This document shows, piece after piece, positions 12,330-25,860 of a DNA stretch of 64,000 bases. Source of the DNA: Macrobrachium rosenbergii. Lineage: Eukaryota > Arthropoda > Malacostraca > Decapoda > Palaemonidae. The position numbers and the translations under genes were made by a program. Within the stretch, counting starts at the first letter, position 1, and every line of letters begins with the position of its first letter. The stretch covers positions 34,892,070 through 34,956,069 of the forward strand of contig NC_089749.1 of assembly GCF_040412425.1 (NCBI RefSeq), read 5' to 3'. The notes under the pieces were generated by a model, which did not search any database, was not told where the DNA came from, and saw only the letters and a list, made by a program, of their open reading frames with translations.

Positions 12330-13370
12330 CCACTCATGTTTTCATAAAAGACATCACAGAAGAGAGAATTCTGACGCACTAATGCTTTCTGTCTTAGAGA
12401 AGCCAGTATTAAATCTGTAATATTTTCAGTTAGATATTTCACAAAAGTACCATTTTCCTTTTCGCATTTCATAATTGATCAGTTGATCACTTTCACTGTT
12501 TACGAAATAAAATAGAGGATTTGGTGTAAATTGTAAGTTACTATACTATAATTTATTCTTAGTTACTAGTCTTATATCAATTTCTGTAATTGTTTTCATT
12601 ATACTTTAGAAATTTGAACAGGAAGACATATTTGAAAAACGGTACTATTTAATCTTTTGATTTTATGCAGTTGAGGATTAATTTATCTGAGAAATCGTAT
12701 TTGATAAATACTTCAGTAAATAGCATAACTGCTGTTTCAGCCATGTCATAATTTATATATGTCGAAAATTGAATCCGTCCTCACCGGAAATGTCTTGTAT
12801 CATAAAAACACATGTAATGAATTCATATATTTTTTAAAATGCTTGACATATTTTCTTGTCATTAGAAGACGTTTTATGTGTGACAAAAAAGAACAGGAAC
12901 GACAATAACCCTCGATAACTTTGCACTGTTTTTACTGTCGTGCAGTTATGTGAATTTAACATCTGACTTGGAGAGAATTTTTTATGTCTGACAAAGAAGA
13001 CGATGAATGGTGTGATTTTCATTTTCTTCTTATCTTGCAATTGTTTCAGGTAGAAACTGTACCCATCAGGATGACGAGATAGGTGCCTCCAAATGGTCTT
13101 TCAATGCGCCAGTGACTCAGGCATATGGAGGAGGAGGTCCTTTTGGAGGTTTCTCTTGTCACTCTTTCGCCCATTTTCTCTTCACTTCCATTTTCATGTG
13201 CCCTCCTTAGAACCCTACCTCTTATTATCTTGGATTATTTTTTACATCCATAAGTTTAACCGCACCTGTTTCTCTTCTTATTTCTAATAAAAAGGGAATT
13301 TTTTTTTTCATTTTAGCTCCGGTGGTAAGAGAGTGAGTTCTGGAATAAATCTTGAAACAGGCTTTGGTTG
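12330..13370. other. Non-coding stretch with weak internal duplication
   Basis: AT-rich. A motif of the form TTTTATGTSTGACAAA occurs at about 12870 and 12981 in direct orientation, suggesting an old duplication of about 110 bp. No gene is recognised. Confidence 0.45.
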
Positions 13371-13371
13371 C

Positions 13372-13372
<1 letters not shown>

Positions 13373-13439
<67 letters not shown>
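13373..13439. repeat. (GA)n microsatellite, about 67 bp
   Basis: Uninterrupted GA dinucleotides. Confidence 0.97.
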
Positions 13440-13441
<2 letters not shown>

Positions 13442-14082
13442 CTCATATAGATAATGAATAGTTGGGTTTAGACATATAGCTGCCCACGATATTTATATCC
13501 GTTCATTCAGGATGTTTCTTGTTTACTTTCCTTATTTATGCCCTTGTTACTCTGGTAATGACCATTGCGTTAATGGTGTGAAAAACAGTGGTACTTACTG
13601 TCACTAGACAGATGGTGTAACAGTCAATTTCATTTTTCATTTCTCTTTGATGGATTTCTTTTGACTTTACGAGGGGGTTTGATTAATGGTAGACTTCACT
13701 GGTCTTATCCTGAGGTAATTTTTCCTCTTTGGATCTCTTGAGAAGTTTTAGTGAAAAATTTTTCCTTAAAGACCATTAAGATTAGTAATGATATGCGACA
13801 AACAGCTTGGAATAAGAGTTGCATTTGCTGTTATTAAACTTGTTAGAATATAATTTAAAAATGCTCTTGTTAACATTTCCAGATGTCAGAGGTTAATGCG
13901 TAAAAGTAATGAAATAGAATAATAGAAAACTACTTGATAAGTTGTATTTCTGTATATGGGCAAGTTCTGATTAAAAAACATAAATGAAAATGTTTGGTTC
14001 TAGTAAATCTAAATATCGATGGATTCTGTTAAAAAAATGTGAAAATTGATTGTTTTAGCAATTATTTTGAATGTCGATGTTT

Positions 14083-14085
<3 letters not shown>
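13440..14085. other. Non-coding stretch
   Basis: AT-rich unique sequence. Nothing recognised. Confidence 0.55.

Positions 14086-14086
<1 letters not shown>

Positions 14087-14157
<71 letters not shown>
14087..14157. repeat. Poly(A) run of 27 followed by (AT)n
   Basis: A27 (14087-14113) passes directly into about 45 bp of AT. This could be a retroposon tail that seeded the AT array, but no retroposon body is recognisable upstream. Confidence 0.9.
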
Positions 14158-14162
<5 letters not shown>

Positions 14163-14251
14163 GAAAAAATGACGGAAAATTTGAAAAAATGAGGTGGGGT
14201 CCCTGATTGTTCCGACATAGAGGTGGAGGTTGGGTTTATGGTTCTGTAGCC

Positions 14252-14282
14252 AGGAGGAGGAGGGGAGGGGGGGGGAGGAGGA
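14252..14282. repeat. G-rich purine tract
   Basis: An AGG/G-rich run of about 31 bp with a stretch of ten consecutive G residues. Confidence 0.85.
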
Positions 14283-14289
14283 TAAGTAG

Positions 14290-16380
14290 GTTCGTGTCAC
14301 TAAAGACGGTGATATGTTCGATCACTATCGCTAGTGCAAAGATGGTAACACTCGTAATTTGGGTTGCGGACATACGCCTTGCACGTAAAAGGATCCAAAA
14401 GAATAAAGGAATAATGGTAAAAACAATGTACAGGATAATGGGAAGTATGCTTTTTATATTCTGGAGATGTATTATTGTGACATTATTTTTCGCTATTTCT
14501 GATGTTTTGAAGGATTTTTTATTTTTATTTTTGCTAGTGTCATAGTTGCTGATTTTGCTTTTGTGATAACTTGTGTAAAGGGGTTTTCTATCCATTATTA
14601 TCGTTACTATTTTTTACTGTTATTTTTATAGTACTTGTCATTTTTATTATTTCAGTTATTTTTGTAACGTATTGTAAATTTCCATAATGCCTCGGACATG
14701 TTATGCCCATCTTCTGATTCTAGAGGTAGTTGAAGGACCGTCTTTCCTCTAGAAACTGAAATTGAACACCTGTCCGAAACGTTGACAAGAGAAGAATACG
14801 TAGATAAAACAGGAAAAATGTTGATGATTTTTTTTTTGTCGCTGTTATTATGGTCATCGTCATTATTGTTGTTGTAGGTCACTCCAACTTACGGCGAAGA
14901 GAAAGTCAAACTCGGCCCAATTGTTTTTTCTCACGAACAGTACATAAAATGCTCAGACATATCACTCGTCACTGCGTGATGGAGTGTGACAGGCATACGC
15001 GCACAGACATCTCTAATAACCTCATGAATCAAATAACCTATAAATTTGTATAACCCAAGAATTACCCGTATGTTTTGAATTTCATATCTTGGCATTTCGT
15101 CAGCTTGATAGTTTATCGCAACGCCGTCACCTTTGTTGTACCTTAGAGGTAGCCAGCCTCATTTGTACGTCGCTGGTATGTTACCTGAACATCCCAGTCC
15201 TGTCCGTCAAACTTCCCAGTCATGTGCTACTATGGTCGTAGAGTGGTAACTTGCCATAATGTTTTTGCAGTGTGATTTGGTATGATTTTACACCAGAATC
15301 GTTGACGTGTGGATTTGACTTTTTTCCCCACTTAATCAAAGTGTCGCGTTGTATACGTGTCATAAGTGTTATTTGTTCTTACAGTATTTGTTGACGGTCG
15401 GTGGTAGTAATCCCTCTGAAATAGCAGCAGGATTTGCACATTGGATGCAGATTTAAGCTGTCTATGTTGGGTGTGTACTTAGATATTTGAGAGTAAACGC
15501 GTAGTCTTTATCACTTAAGAACTGTTCATCATTGCAATATAGAAAGGAAAGAGGGAATCTTTTAGAAAATACTGTTGTGTATGAATGTAAAAATGTCTGC
15601 CCACAAAATATGAACATTCACTGCAGTAAGATGTTACTTCGAAATTTAGTCTCTGCTTGACCACGAATCTGAGGTAGGTTGTAGTAGGGGGAAATTAACT
15701 TTTTCATTGTACCAGTATGTTATTCAGAGTCAGTCCTGTGTTAAACCACGATGGCAGGAGTATATGCATTTTGTCTGTGAAATCATACCATTTAAATAGA
15801 CCCGAATGGCATATCATTCGATTTAAAGAGGTGGAACATCGATAATTATTTTCCGTCACTTCTTAAATGGGGAGACGCCCTTTCCAAGGCAACGACACTC
15901 AACATTTTGTCGAGGGTTTGTTGGAGGTGAGGGAGAACACATCTTGCCCTCTCGTTGATTCCATTTTCTGTTTATTGCGTTTTTACCTGATTCCGTTGTT
16001 TTTTGTGGTATTTTCGTTTACCATCTTATTTACTGCAAGTAAATTCAGTGTATGGTTTAATTTCTTCTGTTTTTGCTTGTCTCTCTTTTTATAATTTATC
16101 TGTCTCTGTCTAGTTTCTTGTAATTAAAGTATTTTGTTTGCTGCAGTATAGAATTGTGGTCACGTTTTCCTCTCAGGTGGTGCTGGCAAGGAAGTCAGTT
16201 ACATATAAGTTCTTTTAGTAAAAGACACAAGGTGATTTCTCTAGACATTACTGCCGTGATTACCGGGCTTGATGAATGCTTCCATAATTGTAACGCTGGC
16301 TTGCAAATGTTCTCTCTTCTGTCTCTTCACTCGTTCCCGTAATCATCCTCTTCTTACGAGACCGAGCTGTCTCACCTGAA
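14290..16380. other. Non-coding stretch
   Basis: Frames up to 119 codons (14236-14595 minus) are T/A-biased and show no domain. A short imperfect hairpin (CTAGAGG...CCTCTAG) lies near 14722-14752. No gene is supported. Confidence 0.45.
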
Positions 16381-16386
16381 AGGTTG

Positions 16387-16482
16387 GGCCCCTAAAAACG
16401 TCCTTCCCCTTCCCCTTCCCCTTATTTCCCTTTTTGGTTTGGCCCCTAAAAAGTCCTTCCCCTTCCCCTTATTTCCCTTTTT
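16387..16482. repeat. 54-bp tandem duplication, C/T-rich
   Basis: GGCCCCTAAAAA...(CCTTCC)n...TTATTTCCC occurs at 16387 and again at 16441 (period 54). The second copy is slightly shorter within the CCTTCC run. Confidence 0.9.
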
Positions 16483-16484
16483 AT

Positions 16485-18094
16485 TTAATCATTTTTTGCG
16501 GGCTCTCAGGATTGATCCGTTTAATGACATCAGTTAGTTAGTCACATCAATCTTAACCGCCGGATATTGAAAGTTAAATAATTCAGTAAATAACGTTAAA
16601 GCAGAAGGAATACTGCTTCCCTAACATTATATTTTCTCTGAATCTTCATGAACAGCGAGGAAGAAACCTTGGCCCATTTTGCCCTTCCCATTAAATGCTG
16701 ATTAGTTCGCCATTTCTTTTTGTTCGGGCGGCGATGTGGATTAGTGATGCTCGAAGCTCAGTTAGACTTCCGTGGGTGTTTTCTTGTTCAGTGGTCGGTC
16801 ATACGAAAGTAGCATTGGAAGGTCAGCTTGAAGCCCGCGTCCCTTTTCTTCCAAGACATCCTCAGGTGTTCTTGGAGGTGACGCAAAAGTAGAACAGGTT
16901 CACCATGATATTTGGCTATATCATTGCCCGAGCACACATACGTATGCACATAAGACGAGAAAAGACGCCAGCGGCATTTTCGTAGCTTCTCTTGACCAAG
17001 AGACTTTCTCGTAAGAATAACGTCTTTTGAGTGGAGGGTTAAGTTTAACTATCGGTCTATTTCAACATATAAATCCTTTTGAGACTTTCGAAATTCTTGA
17101 GACCTAATCCCCTACTTGAGATGGAGTTAAGCAACTCGAGTGTCAGTCTTTCTTACCATCACGGAACCTTATCAATGGACACTCTAGGGTTCCTTTGTCA
17201 CTTTTACCTTGACGTTTATTTTTTCTATATTTTTCACAGGCGTATTTGATGTGGGTGAGAGATAAAGTCAAGAGTATGGGATTAAATCGATGCTATTTTT
17301 CCGGGTTTTATTTATGTTTTCCAACAGTTTAGTTTGCGTCTTAGGGCGAGGCGTAAGAAGCAACGATTTTGATCATCCTTGCCTTTTTCGTATTTTGGAT
17401 AAACATGTCTGGTATTGTCGAGCTTGATTTGAAGCAGTTTTCACAGACAGATTGGTCCTCATCGCATACTGTTTTTTTCTTACACTTTACCTAGTTTTTT
17501 TATGTACTGGTACCTGTGTTCTGAAGATTCATTCCGTATATAAGCAGTTCTGATGACTTTTTAAAAACCATTTTCATATATTTCTTTTTAATACAAGATT
17601 ATACTCGATTATGTTTGATTCAGTTAATGAGATTGCCACCCACTCCAAGTAGGCACTGGTATTTGATGATATATGAATTTAGCTGTACTTTTAGGTCTCA
17701 GATAATACCATTTTCATATTTTCTATCGTTATCTATGAAAGCCATCTAGTAATAAGGTTTAGTTCTCATACAGATTGTTCAGCAGTGTCAGCTGTAGCGA
17801 TGGATTTTATCTTCATGGGGCTTCTGGTTACAGTGATAGTCGTTTCTCCTTTCGTCGGGCTGTGGATTTTTGCATGATGAATTATTCTGAAGGCAAATGG
17901 GGAATGGAAATGAGATTTTAAGAGAGCTTTGGCCATCGGCCGATATATAGACAACTTGACTTTTTATATGGTTATAATTACCGGTTGAAAACTCACTTAT
18001 GGTACAAGAATACAATTATTGTTGTTCTCTTTTTACAGCCATTTTCTGGCTTTGTCTAAATCTTGGACCATTGTTCTTTCTTCATTTATTCTTC

Positions 18095-18095
<1 letters not shown>
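16485..18095. other. Non-coding stretch
   Basis: Several frames of 60-75 codons without recognisable domains. No arrays. Confidence 0.5.

Positions 18096-18097
<2 letters not shown>

Positions 18098-18147
<50 letters not shown>
18098..18147. repeat. (CT)n microsatellite, about 50 bp
   Basis: Uninterrupted CT. It is followed by a locally GC-rich segment (18148-18275) with (CCACCG)-like triplets, unusual for this window. Confidence 0.97.
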
Positions 18148-18148
<1 letters not shown>

Positions 18149-18309
18149 TCAAGTGGCCGCCCACGCAACCATCCCGAATAGTCATTTAATTAAGGTGCAG
18201 GGCCCAGTGCACCTGCCGCCTCTCGCGCCGGACCACTGCCACCGCCACCGCCATCCCCGTTCAGCCCAGGCTACGAGCCCAATTATCTTCTCAGTCTTTG
18301 TTGTATAGA

Positions 18310-19140
18310 CCCGGAAAAAATCAGGTGACTTTTGAATGTGAGTTTTTATACATTTTTATTTGAAATCTGCTCATTTTGTGTCTCATAGATATTTCTGTAG
18401 GATTTTTTATTACTGTTCATCAAAATGAGCGAACACTCAAATGGAACGAGCGTAAGAAGCCATCAGAATTGCCAAGCAAATATTGACTGTTCTTTTGCCT
18501 TATTTTTTTATCCATTTTGTATATGACTACTTTGTTTTTATTATTCCGTTCGTTATTTTTGCTCTCATAAATTCTGTTCATAACAGTTTATTATTCGGAT
18601 GCCCTTCAGTTATTTTCATTTGAGAGGTGAGGGACTCCTGAAAGGTACGAACCAGGGAGGATAGAGGAGCATTTAAGATGTCCCCTCCCTTTTCGACCTT
18701 TCGAAGGGTATTGAGTCTTGCCTTCAGGGCTGCGTAGTCGACCCTGGCGATGGGCGTACCTATATGGGCGTATGAGGGTATGGTGTACAGAGCATATTCT
18801 CGAGCAAGCGTTTATACATACCAAGGTCCTTGATACATAATGTATATGCTACATAATCGATACTAATTTTACTTACTTACTTACTGGAAGGAAGTGAAGT
18901 TACTGGTTATATCGTTCAAGGCTTCGGTTTTTCTTTTTGTTGTTTGCTTAGATATTTGGTATTCTTTTCTTTCATTTAAAGAGAATATTTGAAATGCATT
19001 ATAAACCATGCTTTACTTTCGTTGCAGAAGTGCTCCTGATGTTTAACACTTTTATAAGCAGATCGAATTTATGATGATGCGTTCTTGAATAGTTATGAGC
19101 TATAATTTTCAATTTAATGCTTTTGAACACACGTACACAT
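18310..19140. other. Non-coding stretch
   Basis: A short (ACTT)n run near 18870. Otherwise nothing recognised. Confidence 0.5.
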
Positions 19141-19143
19141 TAT

Positions 19144-19257
<114 letters not shown>

Positions 19258-19316
19258 CTAAATTATATATATATACATAATATACTAAATTATATATATA
19301 TAAATATGTGTGCTAA

Positions 19317-19342
19317 GTAGATAGATAGATAGATAGATAGAT
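19317..19342. repeat. (TAGA)n microsatellite
   Basis: About six tetranucleotide copies. Confidence 0.95.
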
Positions 19343-19349
19343 ATATCAT

Positions 19350-19885
19350 TTGTAGCCAACCCTTATCTGCAACATAGTTGAGTGTATGCATATTAATATC
19401 CTAAGTCCTTTGTGGCAGATTGTGGTGTAATATTTCAGAATATTCTTTGAGAAGAACCCGTGTTCTATAGAACTTGAAAAGCGGTTTAAGGACCACTTTA
19501 GTAGAGGTTGGAAATGTCCCAACCTGAACTGTACCACAAAAAACTAGGCTGCTTCGAGGACACTGATAAGATTGTCACTCCTAGTGGGCTGGTGAATGCT
19601 GGCGTCGTATATTCAGAAAAAGGTTGACATTACTTGTTTGATTTCAAAGAAGGTATTGCTCAAGAAATAGTTATTGTTAGCAGTTTGACGGGAGTTGTTT
19701 CTTGATTAAGGCGTCGGAGGGAATTCTGCTGTCAAATGGGGAAGTTTATACTAGATATCTTCCACGTCTTGGTCTAGCTGCAGGAAGACTTGTCTTTCTG
19801 TTTGACTGGATTGTTCGTTGGTATATTCCTTTTCTCCACACTACAAGATACTTGGTCGACGATCTCACACACAAATACATACACA
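19350..19885. other. Non-coding stretch
   Basis: Nothing recognised beyond short frames. Confidence 0.5.
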
Positions 19886-19888
19886 CAA

Positions 19889-19945
<57 letters not shown>
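19889..19945. repeat. (CA)n(TA)n compound microsatellite
   Basis: About 19 bp CA then about 39 bp TA. Confidence 0.95.
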
Positions 19946-19951
<6 letters not shown>

Positions 19952-20017
19952 ATATACACATATATATATATATGATTATTATCACTTTGTAAGTGATTCA
20001 TTTATCACATATTACCA

Positions 20018-20823
20018 CAGGTGAAAATAAGAAACAGGGGTGTAGGTCCTGATGGTTTCGACTTTATTTGCAAGCCATTGACGAAGGACTGATACAGAGT
20101 ATGAGACATCACAAATATATATACTACAAGAATAGTACTGACGAACATACACAACTTTAGAGACTCCATATCCCTACTCAGGCCGGTGTCGAGGTAGAGT
20201 GGCCTTTAAAACTCATTTAGGAAAAATCACAATAGACTCTCAGGGGACATTGCTTGATAAACAGACCATACCCACCTCAGATATCACACCTGTTCAGGTG
20301 TCATGGAGGCGGAGTTTGGAAACTCATTAACATTACTACCCTCGTACTGTGTTTAAAAATATGAATATCCTATTTTCATACATCTCTACTGCCTACCTTA
20401 AAGTTTAAACAATTTACAAATTTCTTTTGATATTAAAGGATCAAGTTTATACATCCCTTGACTGATATTCATATTATCATATTTGTAAACACAGTAATGA
20501 GGGTAGTAATGTTAATGAGTTTCCAAAAACTCCATGACACCTGTCAGGTGTGGATCTGAGGTGGGTATGGTCTGTTTATCAGCAATGTCCCCTGAGAGTC
20601 TATTGTGATTTTTAGCCAAATGAGTTTTAAAGGCCACTCCTACCTCGACACCGGCCTGAGTACGGGATATGGAGTCTCTAACGGTTGTGTATGTTCGTGG
20701 GTTTATTCATTGTTAGTATATATATTTGTGATGTCTCATACTCTGTATCAGTCCTTCGTCAATGGTTTGGAAATAAAGTCGAAACCGGTCAGGACCTACA
20801 AGTGTTTCTTATTTTTCACCTGT
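20018..20823. mobile_element. 806-bp foldback element, about 350-bp arms
   Basis: The left arm (about 20018-20368) is matched in inverted orientation by the right arm (about 20467-20823). Examples are ACAGGTGAAAATAAG at the left end against the complementary TTATTTTTCACCTGT at the right end, and long shared blocks around CTCAGGCCGGTGTCGAGGTA and GGGGACATTGCT. The arms differ by scattered substitutions and indels (by eye about 90% identical). A spacer of about 100 bp separates them. It abuts an (AT)n array on the right. No transposase or other open frame is present, so it is either a non-autonomous foldback element or two head-to-head copies of one repeat. I recall similar sequence from decapod genomes but cannot name the family. 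Confidence 0.9.
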
Positions 20824-20824
20824 T

Positions 20825-20827
<3 letters not shown>

Positions 20828-20894
<67 letters not shown>
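20828..20894. repeat. (AT)n microsatellite, about 67 bp
   Basis: Starts 4 bp after the foldback element ends. Confidence 0.97.
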
Positions 20895-20897
<3 letters not shown>

Positions 20898-20939
20898 TGT
20901 ATGTATGTATGCATAGTATGTATGTGTGTGAGATAGAGA

Positions 20940-21735
20940 GAGAGTGGGAGTAGATATATACTACCCTACCGTAAGCAAAGGGTGAATGAGCGTGAGCGTA
21001 ATCTAGGCTTGTCGCTGCCATTAATGTTAACTCAGTTTTCAAGTGAGAAAAATCTTTTGTATCTAGGAACATATTCTTTTTTATGTGTGATCCAGTAATC
21101 AGTCTTTTACATCGGTGCTGACCGCAAGAGTATCATTACTGTAGTTCATGCTTCGGATACGTATTTGTAACCGCTTGTTCTGAAGTCTTGGTAGACATTT
21201 CCAAACCCCCTCTGGCCTGTGCATTATCATTGTATCTCCCATTGCTTCCTGCAGTCGACAATAATTACCTTTTAGTCCTAAATTTCTTATTTTTAATGAT
21301 CTTTATGACTGCACTTTATTTTGTACCTTCCTAGAATCCTTTGCAGTTACTTTGTAATCTTAAATCCTTTACTCTTAGAGGCTGTATTTTATTCTGAGTA
21401 ACTTCCTGCCTCTTACTTTTACGACTATCTTTAATTCGAAAGGCAGTATCATTCTCGCACAAACGATGTATGTTTACGCCAATAAAACCGGTCCGCTTAG
21501 CTATCCTCCCACGCGGGGATAGGTTGGTATACCAAGGTTGATAGGTACTATATTCAGTAATCGGTTCCTTCCTAGTTTTTGTTTTGAACTGAGAACCATG
21601 AAGGCCTCGGCAAAGCGTATTTCTGGCCTCTCGTTTGATTAATTTCGCTTTTTCAGAAGATACGTTTTCGTGAAGCTTCTCTTACTATTGGTACCAGCCG
21701 TAGAAGCAGACGTTGGGTTTATACATTGTTAGGCA
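20940..21735. other. Non-coding stretch
   Basis: Unique sequence. Nothing recognised. Confidence 0.5.
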
Positions 21736-21736
21736 T

Positions 21737-21763
21737 TCTCTCTCTCTCTCTCTCTCTCTCTCT
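21737..21763. repeat. Short (CT)n microsatellite
   Basis: About 27 bp of CT. Confidence 0.95.
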
Positions 21764-21851
21764 GTTATTCCTTGTAGTTCTTCCACTCTCTTCTACAAGT
21801 TTGTCGTAATGCGTCGCTGTTAGAAGTATCTCAGCCATTATGTTCTCTTTT

Positions 21852-21854
<3 letters not shown>

Positions 21855-21947
<93 letters not shown>
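21855..21947. repeat. (AT)n microsatellite, about 92 bp
   Basis: AT array with one phase break (TT) at about 21890. Confidence 0.97.
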
Positions 21948-21948
<1 letters not shown>

Positions 21949-22109
21949 CCCAAGTCCGAATAAAAGGAAGGTTTGAAGTCAAGAAAGACATCTGTCCTTA
22001 AAACACCTGCCAAAACAAATTAGAGATGAGTCACTCACCAAGCATTAGAGATACTTGGAAAGGGCTCCTCAAAAACAGCGTTCCCGACGAGAGATTAAGC
22101 TGAGAAGAA

Positions 22110-22201
22110 TATATGAATATATCTATATACATATAGATATATATATGTATATATATACATATTGTGTGTGTATATCTACATATATATAATTATATATAAA
22201 A

Positions 22202-22286
<85 letters not shown>
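22110..22286. repeat. Degenerate to perfect (AT)n block
   Basis: Cryptic AT/GT-rich simple sequence from about 22110 turns into a mostly perfect AT array at 22201-22286. Confidence 0.93.
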
Positions 22287-22288
<2 letters not shown>

Positions 22289-22588
22289 ATCAGCTGAAGC
22301 TATGAGAAAAGTGTAAAAAAAAAGACAGAGTGAATTAATGCATCTCTGGGGCATAAAATAAAATGAAGTATAAAATCAGTGAGCAAGAAAGCTCTTGCAA
22401 AAAAAAGTAAAGTTAAAATGTATTATCAGACCATTCATAATAGAAACGATGTCCATCCATTTACTCAGCTAATAAAAACATAACACAAACAAGGTAGTAA
22501 AGAAAAACAATTGCTTGATGACAACATCGTATACAAAGATGAATGATAACAAGCTTACTACTTGGCGACCAGATATCAAACAGCTGAA

Positions 22589-22603
22589 TTCACAAATATG
22601 AAC

Positions 22604-22681
<78 letters not shown>

Positions 22682-22696
22682 TTCACAAATATGAAC
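22589..22696. repeat. (AAT)n array between 15-bp direct repeats
   Basis: TTCACAAATATGAAC occurs at 22589-22603 and again at 22682-22696. Between them lies about 78 bp of pure (AAT)n. This could be a target-site-like duplication around a microsatellite-only insert, or a small tandem duplication split by AAT expansion. Confidence 0.93.
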
Positions 22697-22699
22697 ACT

Positions 22700-23985
22700 A
22701 ATATTAGTAATAATACTGATATACATAGAAAGACATCATCCGTAAAAGTAATAATAAAACCACTAGTCTACATAAAATTAAAAGACACCCTTAAAACTCT
22801 TCGCTGTTGTATCAGTAATCAAATTGTCTAATTTGGAGAGAAATATCGCAAACGAATGTTTAGCCACCTTTTTCAGCGTTTTTATTGTATTAATTGATTA
22901 ACGATGCAAAGACGTAACTGTTCTCTTGTAGTTCTTATAAATGTGTTATATTAAATGTAAATGAGGATATATACTTTCAGTTGTTTCATCAGTCTCAGAA
23001 TTTATCGCAAGAATGAGTGTAGTTGGGTCTTCCAAAATCAATTGAATTATGTACTTGGCAAAATTGTTCCATTCAAAATCGAGTGATAATTTGATCCAGA
23101 AATACACAGAGTCGACGAAGTTTGTCCAATGTTTCCTTTGATAATTATACTAGAAATTTAAGCTGAGCAGATGGTTATTAATAACAAATTAGGAGATTTG
23201 AAACCGTGTTATTATTCCATCTCCGCCTTAGTGAATGTTATGGCATGTTACTGATCGAGGATACTTTTATCTCATTCCTGTTGTCGTGGTATATCTTAGT
23301 ATGCTGTTGTTATGAAATTTTTAATCGTACAAGACACTTGATACGACATTATTAATATTGAAACATTATTGTTATGCCACTCTTAATTTTGATTACTGTT
23401 GTGGTTCTTAATCGCCGAAAGTTAATATCATGGTACTCTGAATATTTAGAAGATATATGTTTCCAGAATTGTATTAAATGAAAGATTATTATTATGCTAA
23501 TGTTTATTCCAGTTTTGAGAGATAATTTTTTAACTATTTTTATGACAGTCTTCATTCAGAGACAATACTGTTATTCCAGTCATACATATAAAAGACTATT
23601 GCGATGGAATTCTTAATTCTGAATGAGTGAAATGCTTCTCCTGTGGCGGGGAAAGCAAGGAAATATATTATCCGTTTGAATAATTTACACGTAAACAGGC
23701 ACGAGACAAACTATTTGATTATTGGCCATTCATGAGCTCTATTTTCGAAATAAATTTATCCTGGACCCTCAGAATTATTAGGCTACAAAGTGTCAGTTTA
23801 CCTGTAGACACTCTCCTTGATAAGGCGTTTATGGGAAGAAGACTTTAAGTTTTTATGTAGGACTAGCATCAGTGACGGAAGACTACACACAGTAATCATT
23901 GCTTAAGTTTTCATCCTATTTTCGTAAGAGTGAGTCCCGTACCTGAATTATGTCACATTGAGACTGACAGTACCATTTACGGGTA
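22700..23985. other. Non-coding stretch
   Basis: AT-rich unique sequence with no gene recognised. Confidence 0.55.
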
Positions 23986-23989
23986 CCAC

Positions 23990-24180
23990 TTACACTGTGC
24001 CTTGCATGGCACGCTGTCAAGCTTGATAAAAGTTAGTTGCAGCGTCCCTTCTGCCCTCAGGAAAATGACTTTCTCCCTTTCAATTTTCATCTTTTTCCTC
24101 TGATCTCTTGTTATTGGCCGTCCACCTTCCTTAACTTTCCCTTGCTTCAGTTGTTACCTTCGTTTAAGAACAAATGCTTC
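23990..24180 (+). mobile_element. Hairpin-headed interspersed repeat, copy 1
   Basis: An ACACTGTGCC / GGCACGCTGT imperfect hairpin around TTGCAT is followed about 25 bp later by GTTGCAGCGTCCCTTCTGCC. The same order (hairpin with CAT loop, then GCAGCGTCC and a pyrimidine-rich body) is found at 52083-52330, so these are two diverged members of one repeat family. Ends are approximate. Confidence 0.55.
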
Positions 24181-24702
24181 TGGAGAGCCCCGTGAGCCTT
24201 AAAGTGAGTCGGTGGTCTCGTTCAACTAAACTGTACTAATGACCAGTTGACAAGAGTAGCTGCTGGAATGCGAACAAAGTCATCACCATTGTTTCAGCCT
24301 CAGTCCAGCAACAATCACTTTCACAGTTCATTTTTTAAAGAAGCGTTTGTGAACTCATGCTTTCCGCCGAAAGCCTGTTCAGGACATTTGATTTGAGGCC
24401 AGGCTGTCTGCCTTCGTTTTCTTTCTTTCCCCTCGATTTTCTTCTATTTCGATTACTCTGTCCGTGTGGGTTCGTCGTGGTGCATCTGTTCGCCCTGCCG
24501 TTTGTGGTATTTGTCAAAGATTCAAACAGACGTTCGCGGTACTAGGTTCATCTCCGTAGACATTGTTGTGAATAATTTTCTGCTATTAAATCCTAATCAG
24601 TTTTGCATGATGAATATTCCAGTATGAAAAATGGGAATTTTATTTCTTTGTCATGATGGTTTTATCATTGCTTCTCTCACTGTTTGTCATATATATATAC
24701 AT

Positions 24703-25583
<881 letters not shown>

Positions 25584-25584
25584 G

Positions 25585-25638
<54 letters not shown>
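25585..25638. repeat. (ATT)n microsatellite, about 54 bp
   Basis: Pure ATT triplets. On the minus strand it forms the (AAT)n tail of the SINE-like 3' end at 25639-25703. Confidence 0.97.
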
Positions 25639-25640
<2 letters not shown>

Positions 25641-25703
25641 AAATGTGTGCAGGTTCATATGAAGAAGCCAAAAGGACCATTAACTTATATGGCAAACTCT
25701 TAA
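25639..25703 (-). mobile_element. Diverged SINE 3' end with (AAT)n tail
   Basis: Read on the minus strand it contains AGTTAATGGTCC, GGCTTCTTCATATGAA and ends in GAATAATAAT. This lines up with AGTCAATGG.CC, GGCTTGTTCCATATGAA and the AAT tail of the copy at 56477-56635. The match is partial (about 75% by eye). Confidence 0.5.
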
Positions 25704-25860
25704 AGGATAGAATGGCTTGATTTAAAAAAAAAAAATGAAGAGCAGAAGCGACAGAATAGGAATTAAATGCTTCAAGTATTTCAAGATGGTCTCTAATCAA
25801 TATTCCGTGCTCATTGTCTTGTACCTCTGATGCGGATTTGCTTAGGGGGAGTTCCTGAGT

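Noticed and set aside
14087..14113. Poly(A) run as the 3' end of a processed gene
   Set aside because: No polyadenylation signal or coding remnant is seen upstream. It passes directly into (AT)n.
14722..14800. Possible hammerhead-ribozyme-like core (CTGATTC, hairpin, GAAAC) near a CGAAACGTTGAC motif, as in Penelope-like elements
   Set aside because: The essential CTGATGA is mutated at two conserved positions and no cleavage-site stem is evident. Too weak to report as a ribozyme.
16387..16482. Promoter-like CT-rich duplication
   Set aside because: It is a simple 54-bp tandem duplication of a CCTTCC tract with no nearby gene to regulate.
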